A stretch of 64,000 bases of DNA. Source: Oscillospiraceae bacterium. Lineage in GTDB: Bacteria; Bacillota; Clostridia; Oscillospirales; Acutalibacteraceae. Of the stretch, positions 16,466-24,263 are shown piece after piece. The stretch is taken from contig DPOR01000013.1 of assembly GCA_003538135.1 (NCBI GenBank), forward strand, positions 193,926 through 257,925. Reading direction: 5' to 3'. The notes beneath the pieces are model-generated. The model made no database searches, had not been told where the DNA came from, and saw nothing but the letters and a program-made list of their open reading frames with translations. How positions within the stretch are numbered: the first letter of the stretch is position 1; each line of letters opens with the position of its first letter. A program made the position numbers and the translations under genes.

Positions 16466-17215
16466 TCACGAGTAGTCAACAACATCGATCCACGAGTGAA
16501 GGAATTCGCGCTCAGCAGCGTTGCCCTTTACCGTCTGTGATGCGGCGACGATGGGCATCCATTTCTGGACATACTGTATTGCGGTATCGCTCTTCTCGCA
16601 GAAAAGATTCAGATACTTCTTCGCCGCGTCGATATCCCCGTTGAGCCAGAAGAGGAGATAGGTGCGTGCGGCGTCGGCGGAGGCGTTGCCCTGGGTAGCG
16701 TGCGACCAGTCTATGATATAGGGCGTGCCGTCGTCGGTGATTATAACGTTCGAGGGGTTGAAGTCGCCGTGGCAGACCTTGTTGTGCTTGGGCATAGACT
16801 CAAGGCGGGTGTGCAGGTCATATCTGACCGTTGCGGAAAGGTCTGTCTGGCAGATTTTCCTGTTCATCTTATCCTTGAGCTTGTTAAGCAGGGGACAGGT
16901 CTTTGACTGTATCTCAAGCTGGATATCCACGAAGAGGTTGAGATATTCGTCCTTCTTCTCGGGATTCTCCTGCATCAGCTGTGCGAGCGTCTTGCCCTTG
17001 ATATAGTCGGACACTATCGTCCATTTGCCGTCGATGACCGTAACCTCGAGGACCTTGGGAATGTTGAGCCCCGTCTCCTCGATACGCGCCTGGTTGAGCG
17101 CCTCGTTGAGCACGTCTGCCTTGGAATAACCCTCGTTAAAAACCTTGAGGCAGCGATCGCCGTCGCGGTAAACCGTCTTGTTGTTTCTTACTGCTATAAT
17201 TCTGTCAAGATTCAT
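16466..17215 (-). CDS. APH/choline-kinase-fold kinase of the hydrogenase cluster
   Basis: A 249-residue phosphotransferase of the aminoglycoside phosphotransferase/protein-kinase-like fold, resembling the TIGR02172 group. The ATP-site Lys is in RCLKVF (Lys24), the catalytic loop is CHGDFNPSNVI (Asp151, Asn156) and the metal Asp is in IIDWSH (Asp169). Such enzymes phosphorylate small molecules or proteins; placed between adhE and a sensory hydrogenase with a SpoIIE phosphatase, protein phosphorylation is a reasonable inference. It lies 12 bases after adhE and 14 bases before the first ferredoxin gene. Confidence 0.87.
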   Translation of the reverse strand: MNLDRIIAVRNNKTVYRDGDRCLKVFNEGYSKADVLNEALNQARIEETGLNIPKVLEVTVIDGKWTIVSDYIKGKTLAQLMQENPEKKDEYLNLFVDIQLEIQSKTCPLLNKLKDKMNRKICQTDLSATVRYDLHTRLESMPKHNKVCHGDFNPSNVIITDDGTPYIIDWSHATQGNASADAARTYLLFWLNGDIDAAKKYLNLFCEKSDTAIQYVQKWMPIVAASQTVKGNAAEREFLHSWIDVVDYS

Positions 17216-17227
17216 TGTGAACCCTCC

Positions 17228-19942
17228 TTATGCCTTGTTCTTGCCGTTTTCCGCTCTGCGGTAGGCCTGCTTGAAGTTGTGAGCGCTGTCGTCCTCGGCG
17301 ATGTCCGCTTCGGTCGGCATGGGCTTCTCTTCAAAATGCTTCTTGCCGTAGTATGCGTTGAGGTACATCTGTTTTATCTCGCTCATGAGCGGGTATCTCG
17401 GGTTGGCGCCGGTGCACTGATCGTCGAATGCGTTCTCGGTCATCTCGTCGAGAGTTTCGAGGAAGTATTTCTCGTCAATGCCGTAGTCCTTTATGCTCTT
17501 CTTTATTCCGACGCGCTCCTTGAGCTCGTTTATGGCCTTTATAAGTCTCTCAAGCTTCTCCTTGTCGTTCTTGCCGCCGAGTCCGAGGCTGTCGGCAACC
17601 TCTGCGTAGCGGGCAAGGGTGTGCGGGTGATCGTACTGCGGGAAGGTGCCCATCTTTGCGGGAGCCTCGGCAGCGTTGAAGCGGAGAACCTCTTCGATCA
17701 TCAGCGCGTTGGCAACGCCGTGGGGGAGGTGGTGATAAGCGCCGAGCTTATGCGCCATGGAGTGGCAGACACCGAGGAATGCGTTTGCGAATGCCATACC
17801 GGCCATCGTTGCGGCGTTAGCCATCTTCTCGCGGGCTTCGATATCGGTCTGACCGTTCTCATATGCTCTGGGCAGGTAGTCGAATATGACCTTGAGCGCC
17901 TGCTTTGCGAGTCCGTCGGTGTAGTCGGTCGCCATAACGGAGGCATAGGCCTCGAGCGCGTGGGTGACTGCGTCGATACCGGAGGCGGCGGTCAGTCCCT
18001 TGGGGGCGCTCATGTGGAAGTCGGTGTCAACTATTGCCATGTTGGGCATGAGCTGATAGTCTGCGAGGGGATACTTAATGCCCGTTGTCTCGTCGGTGAT
18101 AACGGCGAAGGGAGTTACCTCGCTGCCGGTACCTGCCGAGGTCGGGATAGCGATGAAATACGCCTTTTCGCCCATCTTCGGGAAGGTGTAGACGCGCTTG
18201 CGGATATCCATGAAACGCATTGCCATATCCATGAAGTCCGCCTCGGGATGCTCGTAGAGAACCCACATGATTTTTGCCGCGTCCATCGCGGAGCCGCCGC
18301 CCAGGGCGATTATCGTGTCGGGCTCGAAGGCTCTCATCTGCTCAACGCCCTTTTCGGCGCACTGGAGCGTCGGGTCGGGAGCAACGTCGCCGAAGGTCGC
18401 GTGTACTATGCCCATCTCGTCGAGCTTATCGGTTATCGGCTTGGTGTAGCCGTTTTTGTAAAGGAAGTTGTCGGTGACTATGAACGCTCTCTTCTTGCCC
18501 ATGATGTTCTTGAGCTCATCGAGAGCGACGGGCAGGCAGCCCTTCTTGATATAGACCTTCTCAGGTGCTCTGAACCAAAGCATATTTTCTCTCCTCTCAG
18601 CCACGGTCTTGATGTTGATAAGATGCTTGACGCCGACGTTCTCGCTGACGCTGTTGCCGCCCCATGAGCCGCAACCGAGGGTGAGGGAGGGAGCGAGCTT
18701 GAAGTTGTAGAGATCGCCGATGCCGCCCTGTGAGGAGGGGGTGTTGACGAGAATACGGCAGGTTTTCATGCGTGCCGCGAACTCGTCGAGCTTATCGTGC
18801 TCGGTTATTTCGTTGAGATATATCGAGGATGTGTGACCGTAGCCGCCGTCGGCAATGAGGCGCTCGGCCTTGCCGAATGCGTCCTGAATGTCCGCCGCCT
18901 TGTACATGGCAAGCACGGGGGAGAGCTTCTCGTGGGCGAACTCCTCGGAGAGCTCAACGCTCTCGACTTCGCCGATGAGTATCTTCGTGCCCTCGGGAAC
19001 GGTCACTCCTGCGAGCTCCGCGATTTTGACCGCCGGCTGACCGACGATTTTTGCGTTGAGCGCACCGTTTATGATAATTGTCTTTCTGACCTTCTCCGTC
19101 TCGTCGGGATCGAGAAAGTAGCAGCCGCGGGCTGCAAACTCGGTTTTTACCGCGTCATAGACGTTCTGATGAACTATAACGGACTGCTCGGAGGCGCAGA
19201 TCATGCCGTTATCGAAGGTCTTGGAGTGGATTATCGAATTGACCGCGAGGACGATATCCGCCGTCTCGTCGATGATGGCGGGCGTGTTGCCTGCGCCGAC
19301 GCCGACTGCGGGCTTGCCGGAGGAATATGCCGCCTTGACCATTCCGGGGCCGCCGGTGGCAAGGATTATATCCGCCTCTTTCATAACGAGGTTCGTCATC
19401 TCAAGGCTCGGGATGTCTATCCATTCTATAATACCCTCGGGAGCGCCGGCCTTAACTGCCGCGTCGAGGATAACCTTTGCCGCGGCCGCGGTCGACTGCT
19501 TGGCGCGGGGATGGGGACTGATGATGATAGCGTTTCTCGTTTTGAGGGCAAGCAGGCACTTGAATATGGCGGTGGAGGTCGGGTTGGTCGTGGGGATGAC
19601 CGCAGCGATAACGCCGACGGGCTCGGCTATTTTCTTTAAGCCGAAAGCCTTGTCCTCTTCGATTATACCACAGGTTTTTGTATTTTTGTAGGCATTATAA
19701 ATATATTCTGCAGCGTAGTTGTTCTTTATGACTTTGTCCTCAACTACGCCCATGCCGGTCTCCTCAACCGCCATTTTTGCAAGCGGTATTCTCGCCTTGT
19801 TTGCGGCGGAAGCGGCGGCAAGGAAGATTTTATCTACCTGCTCCTGGGTGTAAGTCGAAAACTTCTTCTCCGCTTCCTTGAGCGAAGCGAGAGCTGATTC
19901 GAGTGTTTCAACGCTGTCGATGATTTTTCTTTCGTTGTTCAT
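17228..19942 (-). CDS. adhE: Bifunctional acetaldehyde-CoA/alcohol dehydrogenase
   Basis: A 904-residue AdhE. The N-terminal half is a CoA-acylating aldehyde dehydrogenase (PTTNPTSTAIFKCLLALK, GVGAGNTPA, catalytic Cys in GMICASEQ); the C-terminal half is an iron-dependent alcohol dehydrogenase (ALGGGSAMDAAKIMW, TSAGTGSEVTPF, His ligands in CHSMAHKLGAYHHLPHG). It reduces acetyl-CoA to ethanol with two NADH, as spirosomes in the cytoplasm. It lies 22 bases after rex, which senses NADH/NAD+, so the operon is likely derepressed when NADH rises. AGGGGG lies eight bases before the ATG. Confidence 0.97.
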   Translation of the reverse strand: MNNERKIIDSVETLESALASLKEAEKKFSTYTQEQVDKIFLAAASAANKARIPLAKMAVEETGMGVVEDKVIKNNYAAEYIYNAYKNTKTCGIIEEDKAFGLKKIAEPVGVIAAVIPTTNPTSTAIFKCLLALKTRNAIIISPHPRAKQSTAAAAKVILDAAVKAGAPEGIIEWIDIPSLEMTNLVMKEADIILATGGPGMVKAAYSSGKPAVGVGAGNTPAIIDETADIVLAVNSIIHSKTFDNGMICASEQSVIVHQNVYDAVKTEFAARGCYFLDPDETEKVRKTIIINGALNAKIVGQPAVKIAELAGVTVPEGTKILIGEVESVELSEEFAHEKLSPVLAMYKAADIQDAFGKAERLIADGGYGHTSSIYLNEITEHDKLDEFAARMKTCRILVNTPSSQGGIGDLYNFKLAPSLTLGCGSWGGNSVSENVGVKHLINIKTVAERRENMLWFRAPEKVYIKKGCLPVALDELKNIMGKKRAFIVTDNFLYKNGYTKPITDKLDEMGIVHATFGDVAPDPTLQCAEKGVEQMRAFEPDTIIALGGGSAMDAAKIMWVLYEHPEADFMDMAMRFMDIRKRVYTFPKMGEKAYFIAIPTSAGTGSEVTPFAVITDETTGIKYPLADYQLMPNMAIVDTDFHMSAPKGLTAASGIDAVTHALEAYASVMATDYTDGLAKQALKVIFDYLPRAYENGQTDIEAREKMANAATMAGMAFANAFLGVCHSMAHKLGAYHHLPHGVANALMIEEVLRFNAAEAPAKMGTFPQYDHPHTLARYAEVADSLGLGGKNDKEKLERLIKAINELKERVGIKKSIKDYGIDEKYFLETLDEMTENAFDDQCTGANPRYPLMSEIKQMYLNAYYGKKHFEEKPMPTEADIAEDDSAHNFKQAYRRAENGKNKA

Positions 19943-19964
19943 GATTTTATCCCCCTAAACGGTT

Positions 19965-20576
19965 TTACTGTTTTATCTGTGCTTTCAGGTGTGCGAGCGA
20001 GAGCGCCATGTTTTCGTATTGAACGGCTACGCCCTCCGGCGCCGTGAGTCTGCATGGAGCGAAGCTCATAACGGCTTTTATTCCGCTTTGGCAGAGCTTG
20101 TCGCAGACCTCCTGCGCCGCCTCTGCCGGAACCGCGATAACTCCGATGCTGACATTGTTTTTCTTGCAGAAATCCGCAAGACCGTCAAGCGGCAATATCG
20201 GCTTTTCGCTTTCGCCGTTCGGCGGAACCTCCGTGTCAAACGCCGCGAGAATGTCAAGCCCGTAGTCGGAAAATCCGCCGTAGTCGAGCAGCGCTCTGCC
20301 GAGCTTTCCCGCGCCGACTATGACCGCCTTTCCGTTGCGGCTGTCTATGAGGCCGCCGAGGCATTTCTTGAGGTCGGATACGGTGTATCCTATCCTCGGC
20401 TTCCCCGAGCCGCATATCGCTCCGAGATCCTTGCGAACCTGAACCTCGCCGAAGCCCAGCTCCTTTGCTATTACGGTTGCCGAAACGGTTTCGGTGTCCT
20501 GCGGCAGGCTCTCGAGAAATCTGAGATAAACAGGGATGCGCCCCAGAGCGGCTCTGGACACGTCCGTAGTTTTCAT
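19965..20576 (-). CDS. rex: Redox-sensing transcriptional repressor Rex
   Basis: A 203-residue Rex. Residues 1-80 form the winged helix, with the recognition segment EVQVRKDLGAICGSGKPRIG; residues 85-200 are the Rossmann NAD(H)-binding domain beginning AVIVGAGKLGRALLDY. Rex leaves DNA when NADH rises, releasing fermentation genes. The wing segment differs from the common GxxGxRGxGY pattern, so the operator may also differ. A GGGAGG ribosome binding site precedes the ATG at 20576. It heads the adhE-hydrogenase unit, implying autoregulation; a long palindrome lies upstream at 20661-20689. Confidence 0.95.
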   Translation of the reverse strand: MKTTDVSRAALGRIPVYLRFLESLPQDTETVSATVIAKELGFGEVQVRKDLGAICGSGKPRIGYTVSDLKKCLGGLIDSRNGKAVIVGAGKLGRALLDYGGFSDYGLDILAAFDTEVPPNGESEKPILPLDGLADFCKKNNVSIGVIAVPAEAAQEVCDKLCQSGIKAVMSFAPCRLTAPEGVAVQYENMALSLAHLKAQIKQ

Positions 20577-20660
20577 GCTGCACCTCCCGAATAGTAGTAA
20601 TATGACTTCTGACCGATACTATTCTATCGCATAACGGAGCAAAAGGGAATTACGACTTTT

Positions 20661-20689
20661 GTATATCGATATTATTAATATCGATATAC
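20661..20689. promoter_or_regulatory. Perfect 29-bp palindrome upstream of rex, candidate operator
   Basis: A 14-base half-site GTATATCGATATTA, one central base, and its exact inverse. It lies 85 bases before the rex start and 63 bases beyond the preceding phosphodiesterase gene, with no T run that would make it a terminator. It does not match the usual Rex box TTGTTAA-N4-TTAACAA. Best guess: the operator for rex or another regulator of the adhE-hydrogenase unit. Confidence 0.6.
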
Positions 20690-20751
20690 CTTTACCTTTA
20701 TTCGGCATAGTTTACAGATAGTAGGGAATATTCTGTTTTTTTATGGTGTTT

Positions 20752-21297
20752 TTATTTTAAAACGAACTCTTTTTTGACGTTTCCGTCGAGATCCTTCCAG
20801 ATAAATTTTTTGTTTTCGAGCGTCATGTAGCCGTGATGGCTGTTCTCTTTCGGTATTGAGATCGAGCCGGGGTTCATATAAATATAATTTTCATGCTCTG
20901 TGCACTCCGGAATATGGGTGTGTCCATGCAGAAGCACGTCTCCGCGTTTAAGCGGCGGGAGGTTGTTTTCGTTATATATATGTCCGTGCGTCGCGTATAT
21001 TAAGCTGTCTCCGAGGTCTATTATCGCGTAGTCGGCAAGGACGGGGAACTTCAGCACCATCTGGTCAACCTCCGCCTCACAGTTGCCGCGCACGCAGAGT
21101 ATATCATCCTTCATGGCATTGAGCATTTCAATGACCTCTTTGGGCGCGTAGCCCTCCGGCAGGTCATTGCGCGGGCCGTGATAGAGCACGTCGCCGAGCA
21201 GAAGCAGGCGGTCGGCATTCTCTTTTTTATATCTTTCAAGCATTCTGCGGCAGTAGTATGCGCTGCCGTGAATGTCGGAAGCGATGAACCATTTCAT
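20752..21297 (-). CDS. yfcE: YfcE/MJ0936-type phosphodiesterase
   Basis: A 181-residue calcineurin-like metallophosphoesterase with the full ligand set: ASDIHGS, LLGDVLYHG, VRGNCE, THGH and LLHGHTHIPE. YfcE-type enzymes hydrolyse phosphodiesters in vitro; the physiological substrate is not settled. It starts at ATG 21297 with AAAGGAG upstream and lies 13 bases after the LysR gene, so they probably share a transcript. Confidence 0.92.
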   Translation of the reverse strand: MKWFIASDIHGSAYYCRRMLERYKKENADRLLLLGDVLYHGPRNDLPEGYAPKEVIEMLNAMKDDILCVRGNCEAEVDQMVLKFPVLADYAIIDLGDSLIYATHGHIYNENNLPPLKRGDVLLHGHTHIPECTEHENYIYMNPGSISIPKENSHHGYMTLENKKFIWKDLDGNVKKEFVLK

Positions 21298-21310
21298 AGC
21301 GCAGTCTCCT

Positions 21311-22237
21311 TTATTCGAAAATTTTTCTCTTGGCCTTGATGAGCTGTTCGATGAACATATTGTCGAGCTTTGTCAGCTCATAGTCCTTGCGGTGAACCAG
21401 AACGTCTTTATATTTGCGCGTGTTCTCCGGGCAGACGCGCTGAATGAGCCCGTATCTGTCGAGCAGCTCCTGCGGAATGGGGGAGACCCACATGAAAGTG
21501 TCGGGATTGCGCGAGAGCAGCTCGAATTGGCTCGCCCTCTCGAATACGAATATTCGCCTCTGGGAATTGTCGGGCAGCTCCTCTTTCTTGACCTCAGACA
21601 GCGGCAGCGAGGGCACATACGGGTCGGCGTGCGCTATCTCGATGAGATTTTTGAGGTCGTCGAAGGTGATATTTTCTTTATCTGCGAGCGGGCTTTTTCC
21701 GTTCATGAGCAGGACATATTGAAATTCCGTTATAAGCTCGTAGGTCAGTCCCTTTTCGTCGAAGGTGGATTTGTAATACTTGTCGTAATTCTCGGCGTAG
21801 CGGATTATGGCGAGCTTGTATTCGTCCTGAAGAATGTTCTTCATCGAGCGCATGGAGTTTGTTTCTTTATAGAACACCTCGACCGGAGTATCCCTGTCGA
21901 GAAGCTTTGAAAATTCGGCAAAAGCGTCGGTCACGTAGCTCGCTCTCGGCACGGATATCGAGAATTTCTTCTTCTCGGTCGAGCCGTTGCTGAACACCGT
22001 TTCTATAGCGTCGACCTGTCGAAGTATCGAGCGTGCGTAGCGCACAAAAACCTCGCCGTCGGGCGTCAGCACCATACCCTTGGCGCTTCGGTCGAATATT
22101 GTTACGCCGAGGCTCGCCTCAAGCTCCTTTATCGCCCTGCTGAGGTTCGGCTGGCTGACATAGAGCTTCTCGGAGGCCTTGTTTATAGACCCCGTCTCGG
22201 CTACCTCGACTGCATATTTCAAATGAACAAGATTCAT
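21311..22237 (-). CDS. LysR-family transcriptional regulator
   Basis: A 308-residue LTTR. Residues 1-60 form the winged helix (EVAETGSINKASEKLYVSQPNLSRAI is the recognition region); the rest is the two-lobed effector domain. Target genes cannot be deduced: it is not divergent from a metabolic gene but is followed by yfcE. AGGAGG lies seven bases before the ATG. The effector is unknown. Confidence 0.93.
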   Translation of the reverse strand: MNLVHLKYAVEVAETGSINKASEKLYVSQPNLSRAIKELEASLGVTIFDRSAKGMVLTPDGEVFVRYARSILRQVDAIETVFSNGSTEKKKFSISVPRASYVTDAFAEFSKLLDRDTPVEVFYKETNSMRSMKNILQDEYKLAIIRYAENYDKYYKSTFDEKGLTYELITEFQYVLLMNGKSPLADKENITFDDLKNLIEIAHADPYVPSLPLSEVKKEELPDNSQRRIFVFERASQFELLSRNPDTFMWVSPIPQELLDRYGLIQRVCPENTRKYKDVLVHRKDYELTKLDNMFIEQLIKAKRKIFE

Positions 22238-22374
22238 GCTGCGTCCTCCTGTGAGTTATGCCGTGCGTTCGGCGGCGAAAGCACTTATATATGTAAATAT
22301 AATACCACATACACTCCGTAAAATCTACAAAATTATAAGACTCGGCGCAAGAAAACGGCGGCAATTTTAAAAAC

Positions 22375-22403
22375 AAAAAAATCCGCAGAGCGAGCCTGCG
22401 GAT
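22375..22403 (-). terminator. Terminator of the second lipid kinase gene
   Basis: Eight-pair stem ATCCGCAG/CTGCGGAT with a seven-base loop; on the minus strand it is followed by a run of T residues. Confidence 0.9.
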
Positions 22404-22417
22404 AAAGTCTTTGCCTT

Positions 22418-23389
22418 TTATACTGTTGCTTCTTCTTTTTCTTCTTTGTATGAAAACATCGGGTTTTCGGGCGAGAATATGCTCACTGCGCGGTTAAGGA
22501 CCTTTAAATCGACCTGTGTTGTCGAGCCGCCGCATTCTCCGTCGAGAGTCCATTCTTCGGGCTTTTCGAAAGTGAATTTTACTTCGGAAGCCTTTATGAA
22601 TATAAGCGAATCCCCGTCGAAATCGCGCTTCATTATTCTGTGCAGCATACCGAACGCCGCGAGCGGGCTTGAAAGCTTGCGCACAAGCAGAAGCTCGAAC
22701 TTACCGTCGTCAAGCTTTATATCGTTCTTGTCGAACTTGAAAAGTCCCGCGACGGACGTCGAGTTTGAAAACGAGCCGAAATAGAAATCGTCCTCCAACA
22801 CATTTCCGTCATATTCGATTTTTATATGCCTTGGCTTTACATCCGCAAGGGCGGGAATGAGATGCAGGAAAAAGCCGTTTATCATATATGCGTTGTATCC
22901 GAGAAGATTTTTCATCTTCTGCGGGGTGCTGTAGGATATCTTTGTGCCGGGGCCGAAGCAGGCTACATATGAGAACTGATGCCCGTTGCAGTCGCCGACG
23001 TCGTAGCCGTTTGTGTGTCCCGAGGCGATAAGCTCGGCGGCCTCTTTGAGCTTTGTCGGTATACCGAGCGTCGCGGCGAGGTCGTTGGTCGAGCCCATAG
23101 GCAGATAGCCTATCGGAACAGACACCCCCGCGCTCATCAGCCCGTTTATAGTTTCGTTGAGCGTGCCGTCTCCGCCGCAGCAGATAACAAGGTCATGCTC
23201 CCGGGCGAAATCGCGTGCTATGTTTATGGCGTCGCCCTGACAGGTGGTGTATTTGATGGTGAAGTCAAATACGCCGTCGGGAAAAGCGTCCACTATCTCG
23301 CTGAGATTTGCTCTTGTCCTGTTCTTTCCCGCGCAGGGATTGACAATAAGAAGTGCTTTTTTTCTTCTTCTTTCCGTCGTGCTGTTCAT
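22418..23389 (-). CDS. Diacylglycerol/lipid kinase family protein, second copy
   Basis: A 323-residue member of the DgkB/YegS family with VNPCAGKNRTR, CCGGDGTLNETINGL and MGSTNDLAATLG. It phosphorylates a lipid substrate, most likely diacylglycerol; the C-terminal segment TLDGECGG is the family closing motif. The start at ATG 23389 (MNSTTERRRKKALLIVNP) is preferred, with GGGAGG eleven bases upstream; upstream in-frame codons code for no conserved sequence. It is distinct from the copy at 8364-9308. Confidence 0.92.
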   Translation of the reverse strand: MNSTTERRRKKALLIVNPCAGKNRTRANLSEIVDAFPDGVFDFTIKYTTCQGDAINIARDFAREHDLVICCGGDGTLNETINGLMSAGVSVPIGYLPMGSTNDLAATLGIPTKLKEAAELIASGHTNGYDVGDCNGHQFSYVACFGPGTKISYSTPQKMKNLLGYNAYMINGFFLHLIPALADVKPRHIKIEYDGNVLEDDFYFGSFSNSTSVAGLFKFDKNDIKLDDGKFELLLVRKLSSPLAAFGMLHRIMKRDFDGDSLIFIKASEVKFTFEKPEEWTLDGECGGSTTQVDLKVLNRAVSIFSPENPMFSYKEEKEEATV

Positions 23390-23530
23390 TTCTTGCAAGG
23401 CCTCCCAATGACCCCTTATTCCAAACACGACAATCCTACCACCCGAATTTAAACAAACTGTGAACAATCACCGGGCGGCGAAAAATATTTCTAAAAAATT
23501 CCCGCGCATACTTTCCGAAGGCAGAGCGGG

Positions 23531-23539
23531 TGGTATAAT
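23531..23539 (+). promoter_or_regulatory. Extended -10 promoter for the HAD gene
   Basis: TGG followed by a consensus TATAAT, 26 bases before the start codon; the -35 region is poor, as usual for extended -10 promoters. Confidence 0.6.
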
Positions 23540-23564
23540 AGTTAGAAAAATGCGGAGGCTTGCG

Positions 23565-24263
23565 ATGATAAGAAATGTGCTTTTTGACTTGGACGATACG
23601 CTGTTTGACTTTCACAAGGCGGAGAAAATAGCGCTCACAAAGACGCTTGTGCATTTCGGCGTCGATCCCACGGAGGAGACGCTGGCGCTTTACAGCTCGA
23701 TAAATGCGGCGCACTGGAAGCGCCTTGAGCTCGGAGAGCTTTCGCGCGAGGAGGTCAAGGTCGGGCGTTACCGCGAGCTGTTTGAAACGATAGGCGTTGA
23801 GCGCGATCCCGAGGAGGCCACCGCATACTATGAAAATATGCTCGGGGTAGGGCATTATTTTATCCCCGGCGCGCCCGAGCTGCTCGAAGAGCTGCACGGA
23901 AAATACAGGCTCTATATCGTCTCAAACGGTATGGCAAAGGTGCAGGAGCGCAGGATAAGCAGCTCCGGAATCGCAAAATATATGGACGGCATATTTATAT
24001 CCCAGCTTCTCGGAGTCAATAAGCCGGACAGGGAATTTTTTGATATCTGCTTTGCGAAGATACCGGACTTCTCCCGCGCCGAGACGGTAATAGTCGGCGA
24101 CAGCCTCAGCTCCGATATAAAGGGCGGAATAAACGCCGATATAGCGACTGTTTGGTTCAATCCCAAGGGGCTCCCGAATGACAGCGGCATAAAACCCGAC
24201 TTTACCGTAAAGACTCTTTCGGAGATACCCGCGGTTCTCCGTCAGATAAGCGCGAAAATGTGA
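23565..24263 (+). CDS. HAD-family phosphatase (YjjG-like)
   Basis: A 232-residue HAD hydrolase with all motifs: DLDDTLFDF (I), IVSNG (II), the Lys in VNKPDREFF (III) and VGDSLSSDIKGG (IV). It resembles YjjG-type pyrimidine nucleotidases and other noncanonical-nucleotide phosphatases. The ATG at 23565 is six bases after GGAGG. Its 3-prime end overlaps the convergent feoB gene by 22 bases, with no terminator between them. Confidence 0.9.
   Translation: MIRNVLFDLDDTLFDFHKAEKIALTKTLVHFGVDPTEETLALYSSINAAHWKRLELGELSREEVKVGRYRELFETIGVERDPEEATAYYENMLGVGHYFIPGAPELLEELHGKYRLYIVSNGMAKVQERRISSSGIAKYMDGIFISQLLGVNKPDREFFDICFAKIPDFSRAETVIVGDSLSSDIKGGINADIATVWFNPKGLPNDSGIKPDFTVKTLSEIPAVLRQISAKM

Noticed and set aside
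17279..18667. A long plus-strand open frame opposite adhE.
   Set aside because: It is antisense to conserved AdhE motifs and has no start signals.
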